From Methyloceanibacter superfactus (GTDB lineage: Bacteria; Pseudomonadota; Alphaproteobacteria; Rhizobiales; Methyloligellaceae): a stretch of DNA of 64,000 nucleotides. Numbering within the stretch: position 1 is the first letter of the stretch; every line of letters begins with the position of its first letter. A program made the translations under genes and the position numbers. The notes beneath the pieces were generated by a model that was not told the DNA's origin, made no database searches, and was given only the letters and a program-made list of their open reading frames with translations. Positions 54,661 through 64,000 of the stretch are shown one piece after another. The stretch lies in assembly GCF_001723305.1 (NCBI RefSeq), contig NZ_LPWF01000016.1:1-64000 (forward strand). Reading direction: 5' to 3'.

Positions 54661-56709
54661 ATGGGCCAAGCGCAGGGCCAGCCAGCCCGCAGCGCCCGCT
54701 GCATCGCACTGGTTGGCCCCTATCTCAGCGGAAAAACGACACTTCTCGAATCCATCCTGGCGCGCACCGGCGTTATCAACCGGCAGGGCGCCACCGCCGC
54801 CAAGAACACGGTTGGCGATGCCTCCGACGAGGCCCGCCATCACGGCATGAGCGTTGAGCTCAACGCGGCCACGGTCGAATTTCTCGGCGACAGCTTTACC
54901 TTCCTCGACTGCCCCGGCTCCATCGAATTTCAGGCCGACTCCGCCAATGTGCTGGCGGCTTGCGACGCCGTCGTGGTGGTGTGCGAGCCCGACGAGAAGA
55001 AGGTGCCAGCGCTCCAGCTCATCCTCAAGCAGCTCGAGGATCGCGGCATCCCGCATTTCTTGTTCCTCAACAAGATCGACAAAGCGGAGACGCGCGTGCG
55101 CGACATCGTGCCGATGCTACAGCCCGCTTCCACCGTGCCGCTCGTGCTGCGCCAGGTGCCGATCTGGGAGAGCGGCATCGTCACCGGCTTCATCGATCTG
55201 GCGCTGGAGCGCGCGCATGTCTATCGCGAGCACGCGGCGTCCGAGGTCATCGACATGCCGAAGACGCTCGCCGATCGCGAGCAGGAAGCCCGCTTCTCCA
55301 TGCTGGAGAAGCTCGCCGACTATGACGATGCGCTGATGGAGCAGCTGCTGGAGGATGTGCCACCGCCGCGCGACCTCGTGTTCGACGATCTGTCCAAGGA
55401 GCTTCGCGAGGGGGTGATCTGCCCGGTGTTGCTCGGCTCGGCGGAGAACGGCAACGGCATCTTGCGCCTGCTGAAGGCGCTGCGCCACGAGGCGCCGTTT
55501 GTCGGCGCGACGGCGGAGCGCCTCGGGGTCGAGGATGCGTCCTCGTGCGCCTTCGTGATGAAGACGTTCCATACGGCCCATGGCGGCAAGCTGTCTCTGG
55601 CGCGTGTCTTGGCCGGCAAATTCGCCGATGGCGACACCGTCTATGCCGGCGACACCGAGGAGCGTATCGGCGGCGTGTTTAGTCTTCTCGGCCACGAGCC
55701 GGTGAAGCGCGAGGCGGCAATGGCCGGGGACACGGTCGCCTTCGGCCGGCTGGAAGGCATCAAGACGGGCGAGACGCTGTCGTCGGAGAAGGGAGCGTCT
55801 TTCGCCGTCGAGCCCGGGGAAATCGCCGATCCGGTCTACGGGCTCGCCATCGAGGCCAAGGAGAAGAAGGACGACGTGAAGCTCACCGCGGCTTTGGCGA
55901 AGATCATCGAGGAGGACCCATCGCTCTCCATCACCCATAACCAGGACATGGGCGAGATGGTGCTGTGGGGGCAGGGGGAGATGCATTTGCGCGTGGCGCT
56001 GGAGCGCCTGACCCGCAAATACGGCATCGCCGCCGCCACGCACCCGCGGCAAATTCCCTACAAGGAAACCATCCGCAAATCGACCGAAGTGCGCGGGCGC
56101 CACAAGAAGCAGTCGGGCGGCCACGGACAGTTCGGCGACGTGGTGGTGACCATCGGTCCTTTGTCGCGCGGGGAGGGCTTTGCCTTCTCCGAGAAGATCA
56201 CCGGCGGCGTCGCCGCAAGAACTTACATCCCGAGCGTCGAGATCGGCGTGCGCGACTATCTGCATGCGGGGCCGCTCGGCTTCCCCGTGGTGGATGTCGC
56301 CGTGTGCCTGATCGACGGCTCCTATCACTCGGTGGACTCGTCCGACATGGCGTTCCGCCAGGCCGGACGCATCGCCATGACCGAGGGCATGCCGCAATGC
56401 CAGCCGGTGCTGTTGGAGCCGATCATGGCGGTCGAGATCGCCGTACCGTCGGAGGCCACGGCGCGCATCAACTCCATCGTCTCGTCCCATCGCGGGCAGA
56501 TTCTGGGGTTCGATGCGCGCCCCGGCTGGCCCGGATGGGACGTGGTGCAGGCCAATATTCCCGAAGCCGAGATCCAGACTCTGATCGTCGAGCTCAGATC
56601 GGCTACGGCGGGGGTGGGTACCTTCCACGCCAAGCTGGACCATCTGGCCGAGCTGGTCGGCAAGGCGGCGGATCAGGTTTTGGCCCATCACGGCGCCAAG
56701 GCGGCCTGA
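54661..56709 (+). CDS. Elongation factor G paralogue (EF-G-like GTPase)
   Basis: A 682-residue translational GTPase with P-loop GPYLSGKT at residues 19-26 and NKID at 137-140, followed by EF-G domains II-V (GQGEMHLRVALERL in domain III; SGGHGQFGDVVVTIGP and ARTYIPSVEIGVRDYL in domain IV; RGQILGFDARPG in V). Unlike the canonical EF-G, the switch II sequence is DCPGS (83-87) rather than DTPGH, so the catalytic His is replaced by Ser. It is thus an auxiliary paralogue, not the main fusA. The role is inferred to be accessory. Confidence 0.93.
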   Translation: MGQAQGQPARSARCIALVGPYLSGKTTLLESILARTGVINRQGATAAKNTVGDASDEARHHGMSVELNAATVEFLGDSFTFLDCPGSIEFQADSANVLAACDAVVVVCEPDEKKVPALQLILKQLEDRGIPHFLFLNKIDKAETRVRDIVPMLQPASTVPLVLRQVPIWESGIVTGFIDLALERAHVYREHAASEVIDMPKTLADREQEARFSMLEKLADYDDALMEQLLEDVPPPRDLVFDDLSKELREGVICPVLLGSAENGNGILRLLKALRHEAPFVGATAERLGVEDASSCAFVMKTFHTAHGGKLSLARVLAGKFADGDTVYAGDTEERIGGVFSLLGHEPVKREAAMAGDTVAFGRLEGIKTGETLSSEKGASFAVEPGEIADPVYGLAIEAKEKKDDVKLTAALAKIIEEDPSLSITHNQDMGEMVLWGQGEMHLRVALERLTRKYGIAAATHPRQIPYKETIRKSTEVRGRHKKQSGGHGQFGDVVVTIGPLSRGEGFAFSEKITGGVAARTYIPSVEIGVRDYLHAGPLGFPVVDVAVCLIDGSYHSVDSSDMAFRQAGRIAMTEGMPQCQPVLLEPIMAVEIAVPSEATARINSIVSSHRGQILGFDARPGWPGWDVVQANIPEAEIQTLIVELRSATAGVGTFHAKLDHLAELVGKAADQVLAHHGAKAA

Positions 56710-56855
56710 GCTGGGAGGTCGACAGGCCGGCTGTTTTGATTGGTTTCGGAGCGGGGTGGCGTATTTTATTAAGGGGCTAGAACGGGTTGACGTGACATTT
56801 CATGTTGCTCGCGTAGCGTCGCTCCGCTCGGTCTTGTTTCGAGACTGGAAGGGGT

Positions 56856-58129
56856 ATGCATCCGGTGTCCAAAAGCCAGTCACGGCTCGGCGCTGCGATT
56901 GCCCGGTGGGGCGTTGATCCGCTTGTCTTCGGTCTTGCGAGCCTCATCGCGGCCGCCATCCTGGTCGCGATCGTGGCGATTCCGCAGCACCTGTCCACGC
57001 GCGCCCGCCTCGAGGGTTTGCGGGCGCATGTCGGCGAGGTCGGCCACATCGCCGCGAGTGTCGTGGACGGCGATCTGCACCGTCAATTGCTAGACCCAGC
57101 AAATTACAGCCAAGAACTCTACGATCGGGCGTTGGCACCGTTGGTGAAGTTTCACTCGGCGGATCCCGACATCTTCTACGTGTATTCGATGGCCGATCGC
57201 GGCGGCGTCCCCTATTTCGTTCTCGACACGGCCACGTCGCCGAAGCTGCGCACAAAGCACGAGCTGCGCCCGTCGCAGTACATGGAGAAATTCGAGCTCG
57301 AAGAGGACGACGATGGCCAGTGGCTGAGAGATCTCGCAGCCGGCAAGGAGTACATCACGTCCGATTTCGAGGAGGACGACTACGGGACCTTCCTCACCGC
57401 CCACGTTCCCATCTACGACAGTGAGGGACGGTATAGCGGCTTTATCGGCGTCGACTTCGACATGGGGTATTACCTGGCCGGTGAGGCACGCTTCCGCTCT
57501 ATTGAAATCGCCTCGCTTGCTGCCGCGCTGCTGCTTGCCATGCTCATCGGCTATTTCGTCGCGCGCTACCACGCGACCATGCGACGCCGCATCAAAGAGC
57601 TTCACGAAATTTCCATACAGGATAGCTTGACCGGGTTCTACAACCGGCGCGGGGCCATGGAGATCATCAAGAAGGCCCTGGAGAGACATGTCGGGAAGAG
57701 CGCGGTCATGCTCGTCGACATCGATAATCTCTCCACGATCAACGATACTCACGGCCACGTTGCAGGCGACGCCGTCATCGCACGCACGGCCGAGGCCGTG
57801 CGCCGGAGCTTACGCCCCGGCGATCAGTGCAGCCGGTTCGGTGACGAGTTCATGATTTACGCGCCCGACTGCGACGAGGCGGGAGCCAAGCTATCGCCGA
57901 GAGGATACTCTCCATCTTGAGCGGGGAGGGGATGCCTCTCATGGGGATCCCGCTCAGCGTGTCGATCGGCGTCACGACATGCGACGGCGACGGCGGCGAT
58001 TTCGCCAGAATGCACCGGGAGGCCGAAGCGGCGCTGCGCCGGGTCCGTGGCGAGGGCCGGAATCGCATCGGCATCGCGCCACGGTCGGCGGAATGCCATC
58101 CGCTCGGTTCGGCTGGCGATGCTGCCTGA
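56856..58129 (+). CDS. Membrane GGDEF-domain protein with shortened signature (frameshifted)
   Basis: The protein has a transmembrane helix near residue 30-48, a periplasmic sensor domain (VGHIAASVVDGDLHRQL..., VPIYDSEGRYSGFIGVDFD), a second helix (IEIASLAAALLLAMLIGYFVARY) and a GGDEF domain (DSLTGFYNRRGAMEII, DIDNLSTINDTHGHVAGDAVI). The signature is RFGDEF (57834-57851), one Gly short of RxGGDEF. After CDEAGAK the frame changes near 57890; the next frame gives ILSGEGMPLMGIPLSVSIGVTT to a stop at 58129. Full length is about 424 residues. Confidence 0.82.
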
Positions 58130-58339
58130 GTTTTCTCCGAGCTCCCGCGGGAGCTGTCCCGGCTATCAACAAAACGAGGCAGAAAGGGCAAAAAACGGCT
58201 AAAATCGGTTCCGGAACAGGGCAGTCTGTTGTATGAGCCAGTGATGTATTCGTCCCGCTGGACTTGCTCGTTTCCGCCCGGACCGGTAGACGATTGGGCG
58301 AAAATCTTGATCTTTGACCGATAGACAGAGGGTGTTCCC

Positions 58340-59566
58340 ATGACAGTATTTCCGCAGCTCGTAATCCCTGAGACCCTTGCCGCCGGCCCCGGCCCGGGAA
58401 CACCGACCCGCGCGTGCTCGAGCGCTTCGCCGCGAGCGGCGTGGCAGACCACATGCAGAAGGACGTGCTCCGCGGCATGATGGAAGCCAAGCTGATGCTG
58501 CGCGAGCTGTGGGGCACCAAGAACGTCTATACCTATGGCGTGGCCGGCACCGGCTTCACGGGGCTCGACTGTGTGCTCAGCCTGATCCTGCCGAGTGACA
58601 AAGTTGTCGCCTTCCCGAACGGCACCTTCTCCGGCATCGACAGTCTCACGATCCGCATGAAGGCCGCGACCGCCGAGGAGCTGGCCGCCGATTCTCTCAA
58701 CCCGAAAGCCGCGAGCGTCACCATCGTGGAGACGCCGCACGGCCAGTCGGTCAGCGGCGAGACCGTCGACAAGGCGCTGTCCGAGCACAAGCCCATGTGG
58801 GCATTCATGGCCCATTGGGAGACCGGCTCGGGCCGCATCACGACCTCAAGGGCTTCTCCGACGCCTGCCTGAAGCACGGCGTGATGGGCATCGTCGATGC
58901 GGTGTCGAGCCTCGGCGTCGCCGACTTCAACATCGACGACTATCCGGGTGTGGTCGCCTGGGCGTCGTGTCCGCAGAAGGGCGTGCTGGCGCTGCCGCTC
59001 ACCTATGCGCCGGTCAGCTTCACCGACAAGGCCATCGAGATGGTCAAGCAGCGGGGCTGCCGCACTTATGTGAACCATCCGATCCTCGACGCCCGCCATT
59101 GGGGCATCATCGACGGCAAGGACGTGGACACGCCCGGCTATCACCAGACCCATTCGTGCTACGCGGTCGCTCGTTCCACGAGGCGCTGCGCATCATTCTC
59201 GGCTACGGCCGCCGCCGCAAGGCGACCGACTATGCCTATCACGAGAAGGCGCTGCGTCAGGCCGTCGAGGCCATGGGCTGCGAGGTTACCTCGAACATGA
59301 CGAGCCTCGTGGTGCTCAACCTGCCGGGCAAGCTCGCCGGCAAGGAGAAGGAGCTCGTCCAGGGCGCCCGCGCGCAAGGCTTCGGCATCTGGCCGACCCT
59401 GTCGGAGCCGGTGCAGGTCCGTATCGGCATCCTGAACCAGCTCAGCCCTGAGCAGATCACCGAGATCGCCAGCCGCTTCGCCGACGCCATGCTCGCCATG
59501 GGCGCGGAGTTCGACAAGCAGCAGGTGATGAACCAGCTCAAGTCCTATTACGCGAAGGCCGCGTAG
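58340..59566 (+). CDS. Class V aminotransferase, alanine/serine--glyoxylate type (three frameshifts)
   Basis: Four frame segments form an enzyme of about 409 residues. YTYGVAGTGFTGLDCVLSLI, GVMGIVDAVSSLGVADFNIDDY and CPQKGVLALPLTYAP (PLP-lysine in CPQKG) place it with alanine-glyoxylate and serine-glyoxylate aminotransferases; the N-terminus ends with the usual GPGPGNTDPRVLERF. Frames shift near 58398, 58842 and 59172, each explained by a single lost base. In methylotrophs, serine-glyoxylate transaminase is a serine-cycle enzyme, but that specific role cannot be claimed here. Confidence 0.88.
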
Positions 59567-59606
59567 AACGGTAGCTGCGCCAACCTCTCCCTGAGGGGAG
59601 ATGTAT

Positions 59607-61620
59607 ATGGGTCTCAACGGCCGCTCGTTCGGCGAAGTCATGCGATCAGCGCTCGTCCTCATGGCGTTTGCGCTGATCGCGCCGGCCGTTCTCCTCTTCC
59701 CGCAGGATGCGGCCGGCGCGGAAACGCCGGACGAACTTGCCAAGATCAATCTTCGGATCGGAGATCTCGCGGCCAAGGGCGAGAAAGCCAAGGCCGCGGC
59801 GCTCGCCAAGCGCTACGTGGACCTTGCGCGAAAGACGCGTGGCGAGAGCGATCCGGAATACGCCACGGCCATCACTTGGCTCGGCTGGCTCTACACGTCG
59901 CAACAACGCTACGCCGACGCCGAGCATCTGCTCAAGCAAGCGCTTGCCATCCGCGAGCAGGCCTTCGGGCCGGACCATCCGCTGGTCGCCACGAGCCTCA
60001 ACAACCTCATAGGCCTCTATCAGAAGCAGGGCCGCGAGGGCGACATCGAGCCTCTGTTCGCGCGCGTCCAGGCCATCCGGCTGGAGGCCGTCGGCTTGGA
60101 CGAGCTTGAGGCACTGCCGCGCCGGATTCAGGAGCTTCGCATGCGCGGACAAGGCGCCGAGGCCGCCAAGCTTGCCGAGCGCTACGTGACGCAAGCTGAA
60201 GCGCGCTACGGCGCCGACCAACCCGGCGTCGTGCCGGCGCTGCTCGAGGCCGCGCTTGTCCTCGAGCAGGAAGGCGACAAGGCGCGCGCCGAGACGCTGC
60301 TCAAGCAGGCGCTCGCCGTGCGCGAGAAGGCCTTCGGGCCGAAGAGCGCCGAGGTGGCCGACAGCCTCGTGTCCTTGTCCTGGTTCTATCGTTCGGCGGG
60401 ACGCAACCAGGATGCTGAGGCGGCGCTCAAGCGCGCCCTTGCCATCCGCAAGGCGCTGTTCGGCGAGCGCAACGAGGCGGTCATCGAAGCAATCGAGCTC
60501 CTCGGCGGGGCTCTACGAGGCGGCGGGGCGCGAAAAGGAGGCGGAAAAGCTGTTCGCCGCGCCCGGAAGCTCCAAAGCAAGATGAAGCGGCGCTTCGCCT
60601 ACATGCGGGAGGAGGAGCCCTCCTACGCGGTGGTGAAGGTCTATTACGCCACGGACCGCAAGCCTACCGGCGCGGCCGAGCCCGCGGAAGTCTATGGCGG
60701 TGATCGCGGTGGACTTGAGGTTCGGGGTTACGACCGTCAGCATCCCGCTCGAGCACCGGGTGGGTGCGCTGGAGACGCCGTCAATCTGGCGCCTGGAATG
60801 GTGCAACGATCCGGAGCGCTTCGTGGTGCTGCTTTCGGTGGAAGAGACGGACGAGTCCCAATTCTTCAAGGACGTCGCTGCCCGCGTGCAGGCCTCCGCC
60901 GGCAAGAGCGCCTTCGTTTTCGTTCACGGCTACAACGTGACCTTCACCGATGCGGCCCGGCGTACGGCGCAGATGGCCTATGATCTCGGCTTCGACGCGC
61001 CCGTATTCTACAGCTGGCCGTCTCAGGCGAGCTATGCGTCCTACAAGGTCGACGAGACGAATGCCGAGTGGTCGCGGCTCGACTTCAAAAATTTCCTGAA
61101 AGACTTTGTCGCGCGGTCGGATGCCGAGCACATCTACCTCATCGCTCACAGTATGGGGACGAGAGTGCTCACGGGCGCGCTGAAAGAGTTGGTGCTCGAG
61201 GATCCGAGCATCCGCGAGAAATTCGACGAGATTGTCCTGGCCGCACCCGACATCGACGCCGACACGTTCAAGCGTGACATTGCACCGAACATCCTGGCGG
61301 GGGAGGGCGGCACCACGCTCTATGCGTCGTCGGGCGACTATGCGCTGATGGCGTCGAAGACCTTCGCCGGCTATCGCCGCGCCGGCGACACGACGGGCGG
61401 TATCACCATCGCTCCCGGCGTGGACACGATCGATGCGAGTGCGATCCGCACGGATTTCGTCGGGCACAGCTATTACGCCGATTCCGGTTCCGTATTGGGC
61501 GACTTGCGCGATCTGATCCTGCACCGAAAGCGCCCGGACAAGCGCTCGCGGCTTTCGCCGGTCAAGGCGAAGAGCGGTCGCTACTGGACCTTCTCCAGCG
61601 GCCAAGCGCCCGCGCAATAG
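59607..61620 (+). CDS. TPR-repeat protein fused to a DUF900 alpha/beta hydrolase (three frameshifts)
   Basis: A signal peptide (LVLMAFALIAPAVLLFPQDAAGA) precedes about eight TPR-like repeats with a 42-residue period (YADAEHLLKQALAIREQAFGPDHPLVATSLNNL and RAETLLKQALAVREKAFGPKSAEVADSLVSLS). After LYEAAGREKEAEKLFAAPGS and YAVVKVYYATDRKPTG comes a DUF900 hydrolase: FVFVHGYNVTFTDAARRTAQMAYDLGF, Ser nucleophile in IAHSMGTR, His in VGHSYY. Shifts lie near 60505, 60585 and 60715. About 670 residues, exported; the substrate is unknown. ATG 59607 has GAGGGGAG upstream. Confidence 0.85.
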
Positions 61621-61636
61621 TCCGAAGGCCGCTCGC

Positions 61637-61885
61637 CTAGGGCTCCACGCAAGTGGCGAATAGGCCGAAGCCAGGCGCTTTGGCATTGCGCCGGAGTTCG
61701 TCCCGCGCCTCCCGGCAGGCGACCTGGGTGGTGAAATCGATCACCGTGGTGGTTGCCGTGCTGCCGGAGGTGCCGGCCGCTCCGTAGAGCGCGAAGACGA
61801 TCATTCTACGCCCTTCCGCCTGAGCGGTATTGGCCGCGGCGACGGCCAAGCCGGCTATCAGAAGAGCGAGCGCAAGTCGTTTCAT
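61637..61885 (-). CDS. Small secreted protein of unknown function
   Basis: An 82-residue protein from ATG 61885 (GGGGG upstream) has a signal peptide (LALALLIAGLAVAAANTAQAEG) and a mature part MIVFALYGAAGTSGSTATTTVIDFTTQVACREARDELRR ending CVEP, with two cysteines that could pair. No family is recognised. It converges on the TPR/hydrolase gene. Confidence 0.6.
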   Translation of the reverse strand: MKRLALALLIAGLAVAAANTAQAEGRRMIVFALYGAAGTSGSTATTTVIDFTTQVACREARDELRRNAKAPGFGLFATCVEP

Positions 61886-62010
61886 TGGGTCCCCCAATCC
61901 TCTGTACGCGTTCGGGTTCGCGTTGCCTCCCTCAGGAATTCAATCACACACGCCGATGGGTGGGAAGCGGGGGCGGAGAGCCCTTGGAAATGGGGCCTTT
62001 TGGACTGGCG

Positions 62011-62612
62011 CTAGTTGCGCGGATTTGCCTGGCGCCATTCGGACGGCCGCTGGAAGGTGCCGCGCCAGATGCCACGCTTCTCGGTGCGGGCCTCTGCTTC
62101 CGCACTGGCATAGGGGTAGCCGTATTTCCGACCGAGATCGATGGCGTAGCTTCGCGCACCATCGCCTCGCCGAGATCCGGCACGCCTTCGGCGCTGCACA
62201 CCGCCACGTTGCGGCCGTAGCGGTCGGCGTTGCGGACGTCACAGGCGACGTTGCCGCCCTTGATGAGCTTGGTGAGCTTGACCTTGGCGGCGCGGCCGCA
62301 CAGCCAGTCCTTGCCGTTCACCTCCTCGCAAGACTGGTGCAGCTCCGGCGCGTCGATGCCGAAGATGCGGTACTCCTCGCCGTTGCCGGCGCGCAGACTG
62401 TCGCCGTCGATGGAGACGATCTCGGCGTCGGGGCCAAAGGGCTCCGGCTGAACCGTGCAGTAGCGCTCGATGAGAAGCACGAGGGCGAGCACCAGGATCA
62501 GCGCGATGATCTTGCCGAGGCCGTTGATCATGGCGCGCCGCGTCATGGGCGTCCGCGTTGCGGTCGTGGACGATGTGCGGCCCGAGCGTCGAGAGGGCTT
62601 GCGACCCGCCAT
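62011..62612 (-). CDS. Thermonuclease-family (SNase-like) protein, membrane-anchored (frameshifted)
   Basis: A single N-terminal helix (IIALILVLALVLLIERYC) precedes an SNase-like OB fold: AEIVSIDGDSLRAGNGEEYRIFGIDAPEL, KDWLCGRAAKVKLTKLI and NADRYGRNVAVC. The frame is lost near 62150; the next gives YAIDLGRKYGYPYASAEAEARTEKRGIWRGTFQRPSEWRQ. The Glu/Arg catalytic set (IDAPE, DRYGR) is present. The ATG at 62612 overlaps the transglycosylase stop (TGATG); starts at 62546 or 62531 are alternatives. Confidence 0.82.
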
Positions 62613-63461
62613 CAGCCGCCGTCGATTTGCCGGCCGATAATGGCGATGGACTGCTGATAGACCCCAGCGGCGTTCCAGCCTTGGATGGCGACGTAGCTCG
62701 GCTGGCCCGGCTGATAGCCGGCGCCCGGCACCCAGCCGTGACCGCGCAGGAAGTTCGCCGTTGAGGCCAGCGCGTCGCCTGGAGTTGAGATCGATGCGGC
62801 CGTTGCCGTCGCCGTCGACGCCGTAGAGCAGGATGGATTTGGGCAGGAACTGGGTCTGGCCCACCTCGCCGTGCATGGCGCCGCGCTGGCCGGGGCTCAG
62901 CACGCCACGGTCGATGAGCTGGAGCGCGGCATAGAGATGGCCGGTGAAATACTCGGTACGGCGGCAGTCATATGCCAGCGTGGCGACGGCCGAGATCGTG
63001 TTCTGGTTGCCCATGAAGCTGCCGAAGCCGGTCTCCATGCCCCAGATGGCAAGCAGCGGCCCTGGCGGCACGCCGTAGCGCTTCTCGATCGAAGCGAGCA
63101 GGGCGGCATTGGCCGCCTTCATCTTCTTGCCGCGGGAAGCGATGGCCGGCCCGCCCCGCTTGGCCATGAACTGATCGAGGCTGAGCTTGAAGCTCTTCTG
63201 GCCGCGGTCGGCGCGGATGGTGCCCACGGAATAGGTGGTGCCCATCAGGGCGCTGATACCGCGCTGGCCGATGCCGTTGGCTTTCGCTTCCTGGGCGAAG
63301 GTCCGCTTCCAGCGCTCGAAGCCGGCCGAGTTGTTGCCGCATTGGGCGGCCAGGGCCGGGGCGGCGGAGAGGAGAATGAGAAGGCTTGCGGCGGCGAACG
63401 CCGCCAGCCTGGTCCGCAAGACACACAAGACTTGGGTCTGCGCTTTGAGGATTTGCGCCAT
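62612..63461 (-). CDS. Lytic murein transglycosylase, MltB/SLT_2 family, no peptidoglycan-binding domain (frameshifted)
   Basis: About 283 residues. Signal peptide (LAAFAAASLLILLSAAPALAAQ), then AIWGMETGFGSFMGNQNT with the catalytic Glu, YAALQLIDRGVLSPGQRGAMHGEVGQTQFLPKSILLYGVDGDGNGRIDL. One base lost near 62780 hides the end; repaired it reads ALASTANFLRGHGWVPGAGYQPGQPSYVAIQGWNAAGVYQQSIA and stops at 62612. It is a shorter paralogue of the enzyme at 25882-27110. The ATG 63461 has GGAAGG upstream. Confidence 0.9.
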
Positions 63462-63735
63462 AAGGGCCTTCCGATTGTGGGAGGCCCGGGCCGCCAACGA
63501 GCGCCGAACCGCCATCCTTGAGATGTTTCTCGCCTTGGCTGGCGCCTCTCTGGGCCGGCCAGACCTCGAACGCTTCCGCGCCCTTAGAGCCTGTCCGTCC
63601 CTCAAGGACGCGCGTCGTTTTCCCCGCTAACGCCTTTGTAGCGTGAGGATTCGTGGCTTGGCAATCCGCTTAGACGGGGCGGGAAGGGAGCCCTTTGCGG
63701 AACGGTTTCCCGGTTTGTCGGGTTATTCCCGGGAG

Positions 63736-64000
63736 ATGAATGTCATTACCAGATATGCCGCGGTCTCCGCGATCCTTCTCGGCGCTACCGGCGCCGTTGG
63801 TGCCCTTGGCTTCGCGGCCGCGAGCGATCTGTTCGCCCCCTCGTCGCCGCAACGGGCCGTCGCCGCTTCGTCCGCCGAGACGAACGGGCAGACCGGCGAG
63901 CGGCCGACGTCCAGCCTTCTCGGCGCCAAGCTCAGCATGTGGCCGAGGGCGGCATCGATGCGAACCAAAAAGGTCCATGGGTTGAGGTTGTCGACGCGGT
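63736..64000 (+). CDS. Secreted protein of unknown function (frameshifted, 3' end outside window)
   Basis: From ATG 63736 (GGGAG immediately upstream) a signal-like N-terminus (MNVITRYAAVSAILLGATGA...) is followed by SDLFAPSSPQRAVAASSAETNGQT. Near 63935 the frame changes to AQHVAEGGIDANQKGPWVEVVDA, which looks more like protein than the Arg-rich continuation. The gene runs off the window. No family is recognised. Confidence 0.5.
   Translation, partial: MNVITRYAAVSAILLGATGAVGALGFAAASDLFAPSSPQRAVAASSAETNGQTGERPTSSLLGAKLSMWPRAASMRTKKVHGLRLSTR

Noticed and set aside
55117-56691. Long minus-strand open frame opposite the EF-G paralogue
   Set aside because: Its sequence is a His/Arg-rich mirror of the coding strand, without a ribosome-binding site or domain.

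Overview
The window looks like part of an alphaproteobacterial chromosome, most likely Hyphomicrobiales (Rhizobiales). It is GC-rich. The block lgt - MidA/NDUFAF7-type methyltransferase - pgeF with a divergent ubiK is typical of that order, as are uvrC-pgsA-moaD-moaE, a TorF-type porin, DUF2019/DUF2267/DUF3072 proteins and a lysine/alanine-rich histone H1-like protein. A hyphomicrobial methylotroph relative is possible but cannot be proven from sequence alone. I saw no rRNA, tRNA, CRISPR array, prophage structural gene or transposase.

Layout. 0-6.3 kb: envelope and housekeeping genes (lipoprotein, pgeF, midA-like, lgt, ubiK, ybjN-like, proC, TetR-like). 6.3-10.4 kb: an apparent MarR - OmpR-type regulator - histidine kinase operon, divergent from a branched-chain aminotransferase; two copies of a GTCA-N7-TGAC palindrome overlie the MarR start. 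10.4-12.2 kb: an HNH-type toxin-like gene, a DUF2019 partner, a second DUF2019 gene and a leftover toxin C-terminus, next to bluB. 13-18 kb: moaE, moaD, pgsA, uvrC and an SDR. 18-27 kb: outer-membrane proteins, RNase T2, an M20 peptidase, cspA, an RlpA-like protein, a PEBP protein and an MltB-type transglycosylase. 27-33 kb: two peroxiredoxin-like paralogues with a LysR gene, then bdhA and a patatin-like hydrolase. 33-39 kb: small membrane and lipoprotein genes, an MFS transporter, a cupin, tandem 33-residue secreted peptides, a decayed NTF2-like copy, an LigD-type ligase and DUF2267. 39-53 kb: uvrB, MAPEG, FNT, DUF4239, a third peroxiredoxin-like paralogue, the histone-like gene, a YciE/F-type ferritin-like gene, a class I aminotransferase, a Mop protein, a hydrolase and a VOC protein. 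53-64 kb: a TIGR03032-type protein, a divergent EF-G paralogue, a GGDEF protein with a shortened signature, a class V aminotransferase, a TPR/DUF900 hydrolase, an SNase and a second MltB-like enzyme.

Quality caveat. Roughly 30 single-base frameshifts interrupt otherwise well conserved genes, including uvrB, proC, pgsA and two aminotransferases. Where the lost reading can be reconstructed, most are one-base deletions, often in short homopolymers. That pattern points to indel errors in the assembly rather than mass pseudogenisation. I therefore annotate these loci as whole genes and give the approximate shift positions.

The most unusual locus is 10.4-12.4 kb. Two toxin C-terminus/DUF2019 modules lie in tandem, both with the same four-base stop/start overlap. 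A 31-bp near-copy of the bluB 5' coding region sits at the module junction. This is the architecture expected of a polymorphic-toxin locus with an orphan cassette.
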